DNA from: Candidatus Zhuqueibacterota bacterium
GTDB taxonomy: Bacteria > Zhuqueibacterota > Zhuqueibacteria > Oceanimicrobiales > Oceanimicrobiaceae
Assembly (NCBI GenBank): GCA_011775825.1
Contig: JAABYK010000574.1
Coordinates: forward strand, 62,226-75,256
Length of the DNA stretch: 13,031 nucleotides
Reading direction: 5' to 3'
Position 1 is the stretch's first letter. Each line of letters opens with the position of its first letter. Below are positions 1-8,600 of the stretch, piece by piece. The notes below the pieces were generated by a model. It was not told the origin of the DNA and searched no databases. It was given only the letters and a program-made list of their open reading frames with translations. The position numbers and the translations under genes are program-made.

Positions 1-2
1 AT

Positions 3-1424
3 TTGCGTATGGTGTCGCGCGCCACAATCTTGCTAATGATCAGCCAGATAATATTTTTACTATCTGGCTTTTTGATAAATTCGGGGTTAGCCAGACTGCT
101 GCAGCCTATCGACTATGGCACCTTCGGACTCATCATGTCCATTCTGGTGATTGTCGAATTGTTTGTCATCACCGGGATTCCGGAGGCCATTCAAAAATAC
201 GGCGGCGAGAATCCTGAAGCCATGTCAAAGTTAATTTCAAAAACGCTGCCGTGGCAAATTGCTTACGCGGTTGCTGTTTTTGGTGCATTCTGGCTGATTG
301 CGCCGGTCATCTCGAAAATTTTCGGCGATTCCAATCTGACGTTTTATTTGCGGATCGCGGGCATCGATATCGTCATTTACGGGCTGTACAAATATTTTCT
401 GGGTGTTCAAAATGGTCTGCACCGTTTTGTGCATTACACCATTCTCGGCATCACGTATTCGCTCTCTAAATTAGCAGCGATTCTCGGCTTGGTTTGGCTG
501 GGATTTTCCATTACGGGAGCCTTGATTGGCAACATCATCGGTTCCATATTGGCGCTGATTCTGGCTTTGGCGTTTTCCCGAATAGCTAAAACAGACGCCG
601 AACCAGAGCCTCAATCTTATCTTTCTTTTGTCATTCAAAATGTCTTTTATTTTGTTGGTCTGAATCTGTTTTTTTCAATCGATCTTTGGTTCGTAAAGTA
701 CTACCTCTCCGGCGCCAGCGTCGGGCACTATGTGTCGGCGGGTGTTTTGGCCAAACTGACGTACTTACTTTCCGTGGCCCTCTCAGCCGTGTTATTACCA
801 TCATTGGCGCGCACGATTCGACTGCAACAAGAGACACGCACCAGAGATCTCATCAAAGATTCGTTACGTTATCTCCTGATCTTTTTGATTTTCATCAACA
901 CGGTGGTCATCATAAACGCCAAAGGTATTATCAATTTGTTCTTCGGTGAGGAATATCTTACGGCGGCGCCGATTGTGAGCATTTTGATTGTGGGACTTTC
1001 GCTCATCACCATGATGGCGGTGATCAATACGATCATGATTGCAAAAAATCAAATGAAAGCCTGTTTTGTGATGATCGTCTCGTTGTTGATTTTGGATGCA
1101 GCGCTAAACACGATTCTCGTTCCGCGTTACGGGTTGTACGGAGCGGCCATCGCCACGTCAGCCATCGGCTTGATGGGCACAGTTTGGGGCGGATTGTACA
1201 TTTTGGCTGAATTCAAAACACTGATTTTCTCGCTATCAACGATCAGATTGGCCGGGGTGACATTTTTTGTGTTTTTGATTTCCAACTTGTTCAATCACGA
1301 TAAGATCGATGTCATCATGAATGCCGCCTTGGTCGGAGGCGTATATTTGCTGCTTCTCTGGCTAACTAAAGAAATCAATGCCGTCGATCTGCGTCGGCTT
1401 AAAGAATCGTTGGGAATTTCATAA
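3..1424 (+). CDS. Wzx/MATE-like polysaccharide flippase (left end at window edge)
   Basis: This is a very hydrophobic protein of about 471-473 residues, the usual size of a Wzx-type flippase of the MOP superfamily, with roughly 12-14 membrane segments. Family-like features are the N-terminal segment followed by LLQPIDYGTFG (residues 32-42), a central SIDLWFVKYYLSGASVGHY stretch (225-243) and PRYGLYGAAIATS (374-386). The short soluble tail contains KEINAVDLRRL. Such proteins move undecaprenyl-linked oligosaccharides from the inner to the outer face of the cytoplasmic membrane. The start is uncertain: TTG at 3 and ATG at 9 are both possible, no ribosome-binding site can be seen, and the frame is open to the first base of the window. 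The protein nevertheless looks almost complete, because the first membrane helix is whole. The neighbouring glycosyltransferases and Wzy-like gene fit this role. The substrate cannot be read from sequence. Confidence 0.88.
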   Translation: MRMVSRATILLMISQIIFLLSGFLINSGLARLLQPIDYGTFGLIMSILVIVELFVITGIPEAIQKYGGENPEAMSKLISKTLPWQIAYAVAVFGAFWLIAPVISKIFGDSNLTFYLRIAGIDIVIYGLYKYFLGVQNGLHRFVHYTILGITYSLSKLAAILGLVWLGFSITGALIGNIIGSILALILALAFSRIAKTDAEPEPQSYLSFVIQNVFYFVGLNLFFSIDLWFVKYYLSGASVGHYVSAGVLAKLTYLLSVALSAVLLPSLARTIRLQQETRTRDLIKDSLRYLLIFLIFINTVVIINAKGIINLFFGEEYLTAAPIVSILIVGLSLITMMAVINTIMIAKNQMKACFVMIVSLLILDAALNTILVPRYGLYGAAIATSAIGLMGTVWGGLYILAEFKTLIFSLSTIRLAGVTFFVFLISNLFNHDKIDVIMNAALVGGVYLLLLWLTKEINAVDLRRLKESLGIS

Positions 1425-1484
1425 CCGTGAATAAGAAAGATGTCACCTGTTGGGCATGTTTCCGACTGCTATGTTTGATTGAAG

Positions 1485-3206
1485 ATGCTAAAGGACGAGA
1501 AACAAAATAATCGCCACAATAAGTGGATTCTGATCTGGTTGCTGGGCTGCCTGGCCATTGGCGGCTTCCTGCGCTTTTACAATCTTGGCGGGCCGAGCAT
1601 CTGGGTCGACGAACTCAACCATCTTTATGCCGGCAAATATTTGCTGGAAGAAGGCAGCCCCAAATTGCCCTCCGGGGAATTGTATCCCAGAGCGTTGCCT
1701 TATTCCAAATTGGTTTCCCATTCCTTTCAACTCTTTGGCGTCAACGAATTCAGCCTGCGATTGCCGAGTGCGGTTGTTGGCTTCTTGTGCATTCCACTGG
1801 TTTTCCTGGTGGCGAAACGGTTTTTCGGGCTGCTCCCCGCGGCCCTGACCGCGCTATTCATGGCGATTTCACCCTTCGAAATTGGCTGGTCGCGTATTTC
1901 TCGTATGTACACGCTGTTTCAATTTTTTTTCATTTCAGGCGTGGTTGCTTTTTATTTGGGATTTGAGAGTGGGGGGCGAGATCGATTTTCGAAATTCCAG
2001 AGCAAATTATTAAGCCCATTTTCAGCGGTTCGTCTCAATACGTTATTAGAAAAATGGCGATTAAACGTCATTTGGCTTTTCGTGTCAATTGTGTGCCTGG
2101 TCATTTCGTTTTTGGTACACCAACTGACCGTCCTGTTCCTGGCAGGGCTGTTGCTTTATTTTGTCGTCATGTTTTTCATTCAGTGGCGAAATGAAAATCT
2201 GCAACAAGCGTTGAAGAGCAAATATTTCATCCTTTTGAGCGTTGCGGGAATTGTCGGGATTTTAGCGATTGTCGGCGTTCCGAAACTCCGTTCATTTGCA
2301 AGCTACGCCATTCTGTATGCGCCAAAGTGGACGGAGATGCCAAAATTCCAGGACCGAAAACTTTATCTTGATTTTGTTTTCAATAATTATAATTTCCCAA
2401 TGGGTGTGTTATTTGTCATTGGCGCTTACCAGGCATTGAGCAGGCTTCACCGATTCGGAATCTTTGCTTTGTCCGTATTTCTGGCCTGCATATTCATGTT
2501 CACGTTTGTGTTCTCGTATCGGCATCTGCAATACCTGTACAGCGTCTACCCGATCCTGATCATGCTCAGTGCCTTTGCTTTTGCGAACATTGTTTCATCA
2601 GAATTTCCTCACATCAAAACGTCGTGGTTTTCAAAAAGCAAGTTAAGCGAATCAACCCTCAAAGGATTGATTCTGTGCATGTTCTTGGTTTGGGTTCCGT
2701 TGGCACCGTCCCTGCGTTTGTCCAAGCGGATTCCTTTTAACGAAGGCGGGGGATTCAACGGGGCGATTTTTTTGACCGAAATGCGGCAAGCGTGCGATTA
2801 TGTTCGGCCCCGGTTGGGTGAACATGACCTGGTCATTTCGTCCGATGCTCTGGCAACGCTATACTATCTCGGTGAAGTGGATTACAATATCAATTTTTCC
2901 GATTATGATTTGGCCAAAGACAACAACTTGAAACGAGACGATGGGAGGTTTTTCGATCTCTACACGGGGAAGCCGTTCGTACGAACCGTTTCTCATTTCA
3001 AACACTTAATGGAACAATCCGATACCATCTGGCTTTTATCTGAAGAATACAAGCTCTTACGGGCATCAGTTTACATTCCTCCCAAGATGCGTGAATTTGT
3101 TTTGAGCAATTTTGAAAAAGTGTTTACAACGGACGGCGGCAGTGTGCTGGTTTTTCGTTATTCAAAAGAAGGTCCGGCATTGAAACTGAGCAATGGACAC
3201 CAGTAA
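1485..3206 (+). CDS. GT39/ArnT/PMT-like membrane glycosyltransferase
   Basis: This is a 573-residue multi-pass membrane protein with the layout of GT-C glycosyltransferases of the GT39/ArnT/PMT type. These use polyprenyl-phosphate sugars on the outer face of the membrane. After the first helix comes an acidic DE pair (residues 42-43, in WVDELNHLYAG), the usual catalytic position in the first outer loop. SRISRMY (136-142) and a later YRHLQYLYSVYP (346-357) also fit. The last 140 or so residues form a soluble, probably periplasmic domain beginning near EMRQACDYVRPRLGEHD. A polar stretch at about 160-195 looks like an extended loop. ATG 1485 is preferred over the in-frame TTG 1479 two codons upstream; neither has a good Shine-Dalgarno sequence. 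The gene lies 60 bases after the flippase and is probably co-transcribed with it. Donor and acceptor sugars are unknown. Confidence 0.85.
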   Translation: MLKDEKQNNRHNKWILIWLLGCLAIGGFLRFYNLGGPSIWVDELNHLYAGKYLLEEGSPKLPSGELYPRALPYSKLVSHSFQLFGVNEFSLRLPSAVVGFLCIPLVFLVAKRFFGLLPAALTALFMAISPFEIGWSRISRMYTLFQFFFISGVVAFYLGFESGGRDRFSKFQSKLLSPFSAVRLNTLLEKWRLNVIWLFVSIVCLVISFLVHQLTVLFLAGLLLYFVVMFFIQWRNENLQQALKSKYFILLSVAGIVGILAIVGVPKLRSFASYAILYAPKWTEMPKFQDRKLYLDFVFNNYNFPMGVLFVIGAYQALSRLHRFGIFALSVFLACIFMFTFVFSYRHLQYLYSVYPILIMLSAFAFANIVSSEFPHIKTSWFSKSKLSESTLKGLILCMFLVWVPLAPSLRLSKRIPFNEGGGFNGAIFLTEMRQACDYVRPRLGEHDLVISSDALATLYYLGEVDYNINFSDYDLAKDNNLKRDDGRFFDLYTGKPFVRTVSHFKHLMEQSDTIWLLSEEYKLLRASVYIPPKMREFVLSNFEKVFTTDGGSVLVFRYSKEGPALKLSNGHQ

Positions 3207-3242
3207 TTAATTCGTACAGAAATCGTTGAACAACTCCATGCG

Positions 3243-3247
3243 TAAGG
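3243..3247 (+). promoter_or_regulatory. Shine-Dalgarno TAAGG deciding the start of the DUF1972 glycosyltransferase
   Basis: TAAGG ends five bases before ATG 3253. That ATG also begins the family-typical N-terminus MRIAIMGIRGIPANYGG. The two upstream in-frame candidates, TTG 3226 and ATG 3238, would add 9 or 5 residues before the first Rossmann beta strand and have no comparable motif. Confidence 0.55.
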
Positions 3248-3252
3248 CTAAA

Positions 3253-4359
3253 ATGAGAATTGCAATAATGGGGATACGGGGCATTCCCGCAAACTACGGA
3301 GGATTTGAGACCTTTGCCGAACAACTCGGCCCGCGGCTGGTGCAGCGAGGCCATGACGTGACCGTGTATGGCCGGTCCAATATCATTGATTATGACGGCA
3401 GGTATTACAAGGGCGTGCGTATCATCATTCTGCCGACCATTTCACATAAATATCTCGATACGGTCGCTCATACGTTCGTATGCGCGTTACACGCTTTGAG
3501 AGAGCACTACGATGTGATTGTAATTTGCAACAGCGCCAATGCGTATTGCGCGTGGATTCCCAGGCTTGTGGGAACGCCGGTAGCCATCAATGTCGACGGT
3601 TTGGAGTGGAAACGCTCCAAATGGAACCGGCTTGGCAGACGGTTCTATCAACACTCCGAGAGGCTGGCCACGTTTACCGCCACGGAGATTGTCACCGATG
3701 CACGCGAAATTGAACAATATTATCTCGACAAATTCAATAAAAGATCAACCTATATCCCGTACGGAACGCCAATCGGCAAAGTGGATTCTCGAGATGTTTT
3801 GGACAAATATAACCTCGAGCCCGGAAAATACGTTCTGTACGTCAGTCGTTTGGAACCGGAGAACAATGCGCACCTGGTTGTGGAGGCGTTTGAACAAGTG
3901 AAAACCGACATGAAATGTGTGATTGTCGGGGATGCACCTTACAACGGGCGGTACATTGAAAATCTGAAAAAGACGACCGATCCCAGAATTGTTTTCACGG
4001 GTTACGTGTTTGGGCAGGGCTACCGGGAGTTCCAATCCAACGCCTATTTCTATGTTCAAGGAACAGAAGTAGGGGGGACGCATCCGGCTTTGCTGGAAGG
4101 CATGGGACACGGAAATTGCGTTTTGGCCAACGACGTGCCCGAACATCGGGAAGTACTCGGAGAGGCCGGCGTCTATTTCAGCACACACCAAAACGGCGAT
4201 TTGACGAAAAAGATGCAGCACTTGTTAGACAATCCCGATTTGGTGCGATCGTATGGAGAGAAAGCCGTGGAGAGAATCAGAAGACACTACACCTGGGATA
4301 AAATTACCGAGGATTATGAGAAGCTGTTCTACAAATTGCGCAGAACAAATAGTGGCTGA
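3253..4359 (+). CDS. GT4 glycosyltransferase with DUF1972 (rhamnosyltransferase-type) N-terminal domain
   Basis: This is a 368-residue cytosolic GT-B enzyme. The N-terminus MRIAIMGIRGIPANYGGFET is characteristic of the DUF1972 domain found in rhamnosyltransferases and related enzymes of capsule and exopolysaccharide clusters. The glycine-rich loop (7-10, GIRG) is followed by NVDGLEWKRSKWN (113-125), another hallmark of the group. The C-terminal GT4 domain starts with LYVSRLEPENN (195-205) and carries GGTHPALLEG (274-283), with Glu282 as the donor-binding glutamate near the usual EX7E position. The likely role is transfer of a nucleotide-activated sugar, possibly dTDP-rhamnose, to a lipid-linked oligosaccharide at the inner membrane face. 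Sugar specificity is an inference from the family only. It lies 46 bases after the GT39-like gene and is probably in the same transcript. A 189-base gap with hairpins follows, so it may end the first transcription unit. Confidence 0.9.
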   Translation: MRIAIMGIRGIPANYGGFETFAEQLGPRLVQRGHDVTVYGRSNIIDYDGRYYKGVRIIILPTISHKYLDTVAHTFVCALHALREHYDVIVICNSANAYCAWIPRLVGTPVAINVDGLEWKRSKWNRLGRRFYQHSERLATFTATEIVTDAREIEQYYLDKFNKRSTYIPYGTPIGKVDSRDVLDKYNLEPGKYVLYVSRLEPENNAHLVVEAFEQVKTDMKCVIVGDAPYNGRYIENLKKTTDPRIVFTGYVFGQGYREFQSNAYFYVQGTEVGGTHPALLEGMGHGNCVLANDVPEHREVLGEAGVYFSTHQNGDLTKKMQHLLDNPDLVRSYGEKAVERIRRHYTWDKITEDYEKLFYKLRRTNSG

Positions 4360-4402
4360 CCGAAAACACGCTGTTGCTGTTATGCCCCAGATCTTTTGTT
4401 CG

Positions 4403-4432
4403 GGAATCTCCGGCCTAATTCCGGGAGATTCC
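4403..4432 (+). other. Imperfect stem-loop, possible transcript end
   Basis: GGAATCTCCGG (4403-4413) pairs with CCGGGAGATTCC (4421-4432), leaving one bulged G and a 7-base loop CCTAATT. An outer pair TATGCC (4381-4386) and GGCATA (4433-4438) could close a larger structure, because the right arm lies directly against the inner hairpin. No T-tract follows, so it is not a classical intrinsic terminator. It could be a processing or stability element, a Rho-associated end, or part of a dispersed palindromic repeat. Confidence 0.45.
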
Positions 4433-4441
4433 GGCATAAAC

Positions 4442-4470
4442 TTGTCCCGCAATCTATAAGCTGGGAACAA
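4442..4470 (+). other. Second, weaker stem-loop before carA
   Basis: TTGTCCC (4442-4448) pairs with GGGAACAA (4463-4470) with one extra A. An inner GC/GC (4449-4450 with 4460-4461) could extend it. The loop contains AATCTATAA. It follows the first hairpin by only nine bases, so the two may be parts of one palindromic element. Function is unknown, and the stem is short enough to be chance. Confidence 0.25.
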
Positions 4471-4548
4471 TGCTGGAATGACGCGCACTCATGAATTTTC
4501 GTTCAGCCATCACTAAATCCAAATAATCACGGAAGATCACCGCTTACT

Positions 4549-5607
4549 ATGATCGCAAAATTAGTCTTGGAGGATGGCTCAGTTTTCGCAGGGCAAGCGT
4601 TTGGCAGTCCCACGTCGACGGCAGGAGAAGTTGTTTTTAACACGGGCATGGTGGGCTATCCCGAGAGTTTCACGGACCCTTCTTACGAAGGACAAATTCT
4701 CATTTTAACTTACCCATTGATTGGCAATTACGGTGTTCCCCCGCTCGGTGAAATGGATGGTCAGTTAGTCCGAGCGTTTGAGTCGCAAAGGATTCACATC
4801 GCCGGATTGGTGGTTTCCGAGCACTCAAAAAATTTCAGCCACTGGACGGGCAAGACCGATCTTCATTCCTGGCTGGAAGACAATCGAATTCCCGGAATTA
4901 GCGGCGTGGACACGCGCTGGCTTACCCAGAAATTGCGGGAAAAAGGGTGCATGTTGGGCAAGATTGTCGTAGAGCAACAAGACGTGGATTTTATCGATCC
5001 AAATCTTGAGAACTTAGTGGCGAGGGTTTCGCCGTCGGAGCCAATCGAATATGGTGATGGCGCAAAAAAAGTTCTGCTGATAAATTGCGGTTGCAAATTA
5101 AACATTGTTCGCTCCTTGTTGAAGAGGGATGTCACGGTCCGGGTTGTGCCGTGGGATTGGGATATTTCCAAAGAGCAGTACGACGGGATTTTGATATCGA
5201 ACGGCCCCGGCGATCCCAAGATGTGTGAGACCACGGTTGAGCGAGTCCGCAAGGCCCTGGAATATGATACGCCGGCTTTTGGCATCTGTCTTGGCAGCCA
5301 GGTTCTGGCCCTGGCCGCGGGGGCGGACACCTACAAGCTGAAATATGGTCATCGCAGCCAGAATCAACCGTGCGTTCTGGTGGGCAGCAAGCGTTGTTAC
5401 ATCACCTCGCAGAATCACGGCTATGCGGTAGATGAGAAATCGTTGCCTCCTGATTGGGATCCCTGGTTCTTCAATGCCAACGACGGCACAAACGAAGGCA
5501 TCCGGCATCGCAACAAGCCGTTCATAAGCGTGCAGTTTCATCCCGAGGCGTCTCCCGGTCCGCTTGATACCGGGTATCTGTTTGACCAATTTATCGAAAT
5601 GCTTTAG
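4549..5607 (+). CDS. carA: Carbamoyl-phosphate synthase small (glutaminase) subunit
   Basis: This 352-residue protein (E. coli CarA has about 382) releases ammonia from glutamine and channels it to CarB for carbamoyl-phosphate synthesis, feeding pyrimidine and arginine pathways. The N-terminal small-subunit domain begins at MIAKLVLEDGSVFAGQAFGS and contains NTGMVGYPESFTDPSY. The C-terminal class I glutamine amidotransferase domain has SNGPGDP (217-223), the nucleophile Cys247 in FGICLG, TSQNHGYAVD, and the rest of the triad, His331 and Glu333, in QFHPEASPGP. The triad is intact, so glutaminase activity is expected, unlike the Cys-to-Ser CPS1 enzyme. The residue after the nucleophile motif is Ser250 (GICLGSQ) where GICLGHQ is usual. 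NQPCVLVGS, TSQNHG and NEGI resemble the CAD type. ATG 4549 matches the family N-terminus. The stop is one base before the carB start, so the pair is co-transcribed and probably translationally coupled. Confidence 0.97.
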   Translation: MIAKLVLEDGSVFAGQAFGSPTSTAGEVVFNTGMVGYPESFTDPSYEGQILILTYPLIGNYGVPPLGEMDGQLVRAFESQRIHIAGLVVSEHSKNFSHWTGKTDLHSWLEDNRIPGISGVDTRWLTQKLREKGCMLGKIVVEQQDVDFIDPNLENLVARVSPSEPIEYGDGAKKVLLINCGCKLNIVRSLLKRDVTVRVVPWDWDISKEQYDGILISNGPGDPKMCETTVERVRKALEYDTPAFGICLGSQVLALAAGADTYKLKYGHRSQNQPCVLVGSKRCYITSQNHGYAVDEKSLPPDWDPWFFNANDGTNEGIRHRNKPFISVQFHPEASPGPLDTGYLFDQFIEML

Positions 5608-5608
5608 C

Positions 5609-8600
5609 ATGAAATCGTTTCCCCAAAAAGTCATTGTATTAGGGAGTTCCGCTCTCAAAATTGGTGAGGCCGGCGAATTTGACTACTCTGGAAGCCAGGC
5701 CATCAAAGCGCTCAAAGAGTCTGACGTTGAAACGGTTCTGGTAAATCCGAACATTGCCACCATTCAAACCTCCGAGCATTTGGCAGATAAAGTCTATTTT
5801 CTACCGGTAAATGCTTTCTTCGTCGAGCAAGTCATCGAAAAAGCAAAACCGGATGGGATCTTTCTGGCCTTTGGCGGACAGACAGCGCTCAACTGCGGGG
5901 TGGATTTGTTCGAAAACGGCGTGCTCGAAAAGCACGGTGTGCGTGTGTTGGGAAGTCCTCTGCAGGCCATTCAGGATACGGAAGATCGCGGGCGGTTTGT
6001 GCGGCGTTTGCAAGAAATCGATGTCAAAGTCCCGCACAGCGTTGCGGTTCATTCCGTTGAGGAGGCCACCAAGATCGCCAAGCAGATCGGCTATCCGGTC
6101 ATGATACGCATCGCTTACGCGTTGGGGGGTCTGGGCTCCGGTCTGTGCACGTCCGAAGAGGAGGTGAAAGATCGTGCGGGCAAAGCGTTTTCATTCACGA
6201 ATCAGATTCTCGTTGAAGAATATTTAGAAGGGTGGAAGGAAGTCGAATACGAAGTGGTTCGGGATGCCCACGACAATTGCATCACGGTTTGCAACATGGA
6301 AAACTTCGATCCGTTGGGGATTCACACCGGAGAGAGCATTGTCGTGGCGCCGAGTCAAACGTTGAACAACGGTGAGTACCACAAGCTGCGTGAAATTTCC
6401 ATTCGCATCGTTCGGCATATTGGCATCGTCGGAGAATGCAATGTGCAGTTCGCCCTGAACCCCCAAACCGGCGATTGTCGCGTCATCGAAGTGAACGCAC
6501 GGTTGTCCCGCAGCTCGGCGCTGGCATCGAAGGCGACGGGGTATCCCCTGGCGTTTATGGCTGCAAAATTAGCGCTTGGCTACGGTTTGACTGATTTAAA
6601 AAATAGCATTACACAGACCACCATGGCTTGCTTTGAGCCTGCTTTAGACTACGTGGTTGTGAAGATACCGCGCTGGGATTTGAAGAAGTTTCGTCGCGTG
6701 TCCACTCGCATTGGCTCCGGTATGAAATCCGTTGGGGAAGTCATGGCCATCGGGCGTTCTTTTGAAGAGGCGTTGCAGAAAGCGTTGAGAATGTTGGAAA
6801 TCGGCGTTCACGGTTTGATCGGCAACGACCATTTGCAGTTCGAGGATTTGCAGAGCGAGCTACTGAATCCCACGGATGAACGGATTTTTGCCATCGCGCA
6901 GGCTTTGAAATCGAATGTCTCCATTGAACAAGTTCATGAATTGACCAACATCGACAAGTGGTTTCTGTATAAGATTCAACATATTTTGGACGTTGAGAAA
7001 GCCCTTAAAACGTACGCCAACGGCATTTGCCCCAAAGGCACATTACTCGAAGCCAAACGTGCGGGATTTTCAGACTTTCAAATTGCCGGGATCCTGAATT
7101 GTAGCGAAGATGAGGTTCTAAGAACGCGCAAGAACTATGGCCTGAAACCGTGTGTCAAGCAAATTGATACTTTAGCTGCTGAATACCCGGCCCAAACCAA
7201 TTATTTATATCTTACGTACAACGGCATTTCCGATGACGTGGTCTATCAGCGCAGGAAATCGGTGATGGTTTTGGGCTCTGGCGTCTATCGCATTGGCAGC
7301 TCCGTTGAGTTTGACTGGTGCTGTGTGAATGCGGTGATGACCTTGCGGAAGCTCGGATACGAAACCATTCTTATCAATTACAATCCGGAAACGGTCAGTA
7401 CCGACTACGATGAGTGCGATCGTCTCTATTTTGACGAGCTCAGCTTCGAGACCATTTATGAAATTTATGAAAAAGAGCAGCCTCTCGGAATCATTATTTC
7501 CATGGGCGGTCAGGTTTCAAATAATTTGGCTTTACGGTTTCACCAGGCTGGAATGAAAATCCTGGGCACCTCATCCCAAAGCATTGACAACGCGGAAAAT
7601 CGTCACAAGTTCTCCACGCTGCTGGATGAGCTGAAAATCGACCAACCGGAGTGGCGGGAGTTGATTTCCGTGGAAGAGGCCAAAGAATTTGCGGAACAAG
7701 TTGGCTACCCGGTTCTGGTACGACCATCTTATGTTTTGAGCGGTGCAGCCATGGGTGTGGCTTCTAACGACGCTGAACTGACGCAATTCCTGGAACGGGC
7801 CGTGGAAATCTCACGAGAGTATCCTGTGGTTACCAGCAAGTTCCTGGAGAACGCCAAAGAGATCGAATTTGACGGTGTGGCACAAGATGGTGAAATGATC
7901 GTACATGCCATTTCCGAACACGTTGAAAACGCCGGTGTTCATTCCGGCGATGCCACCCTGGTCTTGCCGCCTCAACGAACCTACATCGAAACCATCCGCC
8001 AGGTGCGCAATATCTCCAGGAAGATTGCCAGAGCGCTTCAGATCACCGGACCTTTCAATATTCAGTTCATCGCCAAAAACAATGCGGTGAAAGTAATAGA
8101 ATGTAATTTGAGGGCGTCAAGAAGTTTCCCTTTTGTGTCGAAAGTCTACAAAGTGAATTTCATCGATATCGCCACGCGCGTGTTGCTGGGTGAACCGGTC
8201 GACAAATGCGATAAGTCCTTTGTGGATCTGGAATACGTCGGGGTGAAAGCACCACAATTTTCATTTACCCGTCTTCAGGGCGCCGATCCAACGTTAGGTG
8301 TGGAAATGGCCTCCACCGGAGAAGTCGGTTGTTTGGGCGATGATTTTGAGGAAGCGTTTCTGAAAGCGTTGATTTCTGTCGGGTTTAAGATTCCCGTGCG
8401 GACGATTCTGATATCGACCGGGCCGCTTGAGAATAAGGCAGAATTTATTTCGAGCGCCAGGATATTGAAAGAGTTAGGTGTTAAAATCTATTCGACTCGG
8501 GGTACAGCGAACTTCATGAAACAATACGGCATCGAAACCGACGTGCTGCACTGGCCATTGGAAAAAAAGAGTCCCAATGTCCTGGAATGTATCATGGACG

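Larger units (their letters stand above)
4360..4548. other. 189-bp intergenic region with hairpins before carA
   Basis: This is the largest gap in the window, between the DUF1972 glycosyltransferase and carA. It holds two successive imperfect inverted repeats (4403-4432 and 4442-4470, listed separately). It is the natural place for the end of the upstream transcript and for a carAB promoter. I could not find a convincing sigma-70 pair or a Bacteroidota-type -33/-7 pair. A GGAAG at 4531-4535 precedes the carA start, but its 13-base spacing is longer than usual. I see no small gene in the region. Confidence 0.5.

Noticed and set aside
1425..1484. Possible small gene or terminator between the flippase and the first GT39-like gene
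   Set aside because: The 60-base gap has no supported reading frame and no stable inverted repeat that I could find.
1923..1930. T8 tract (also at 10019-10026 and 10219-10226) as possible slippage sites for phase variation
   Set aside because: Each encodes consecutive phenylalanines or similar residues in membrane helices and the frames are intact. The runs are short, and nothing else points to phase variation.
3745..4221. 158-residue minus-strand open frame inside the DUF1972 glycosyltransferase
   Set aside because: It is fully contained in a well-supported gene and shows no family motif, so it is treated as a shadow of the real frame.
4455..4460. TATAAG as a -10 box for a carAB promoter
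   Set aside because: No acceptable -35 element lies 16-18 bases upstream, and the motif sits in the loop of a possible hairpin, so it is too weak to call.
4863..5330. Long open frame on the minus strand within carA
   Set aside because: It is antisense to a firmly identified gene, has no recognisable domain, and its composition is that expected from the complementary strand of carA.
5564..5608. Upstream in-frame ATG that would lengthen CarB by 15 residues
   Set aside because: The extra residues overlap the end of carA and do not resemble a CarB N-terminus, whereas ATG 5609 gives the normal MKSFPQKVIVLGSS start.
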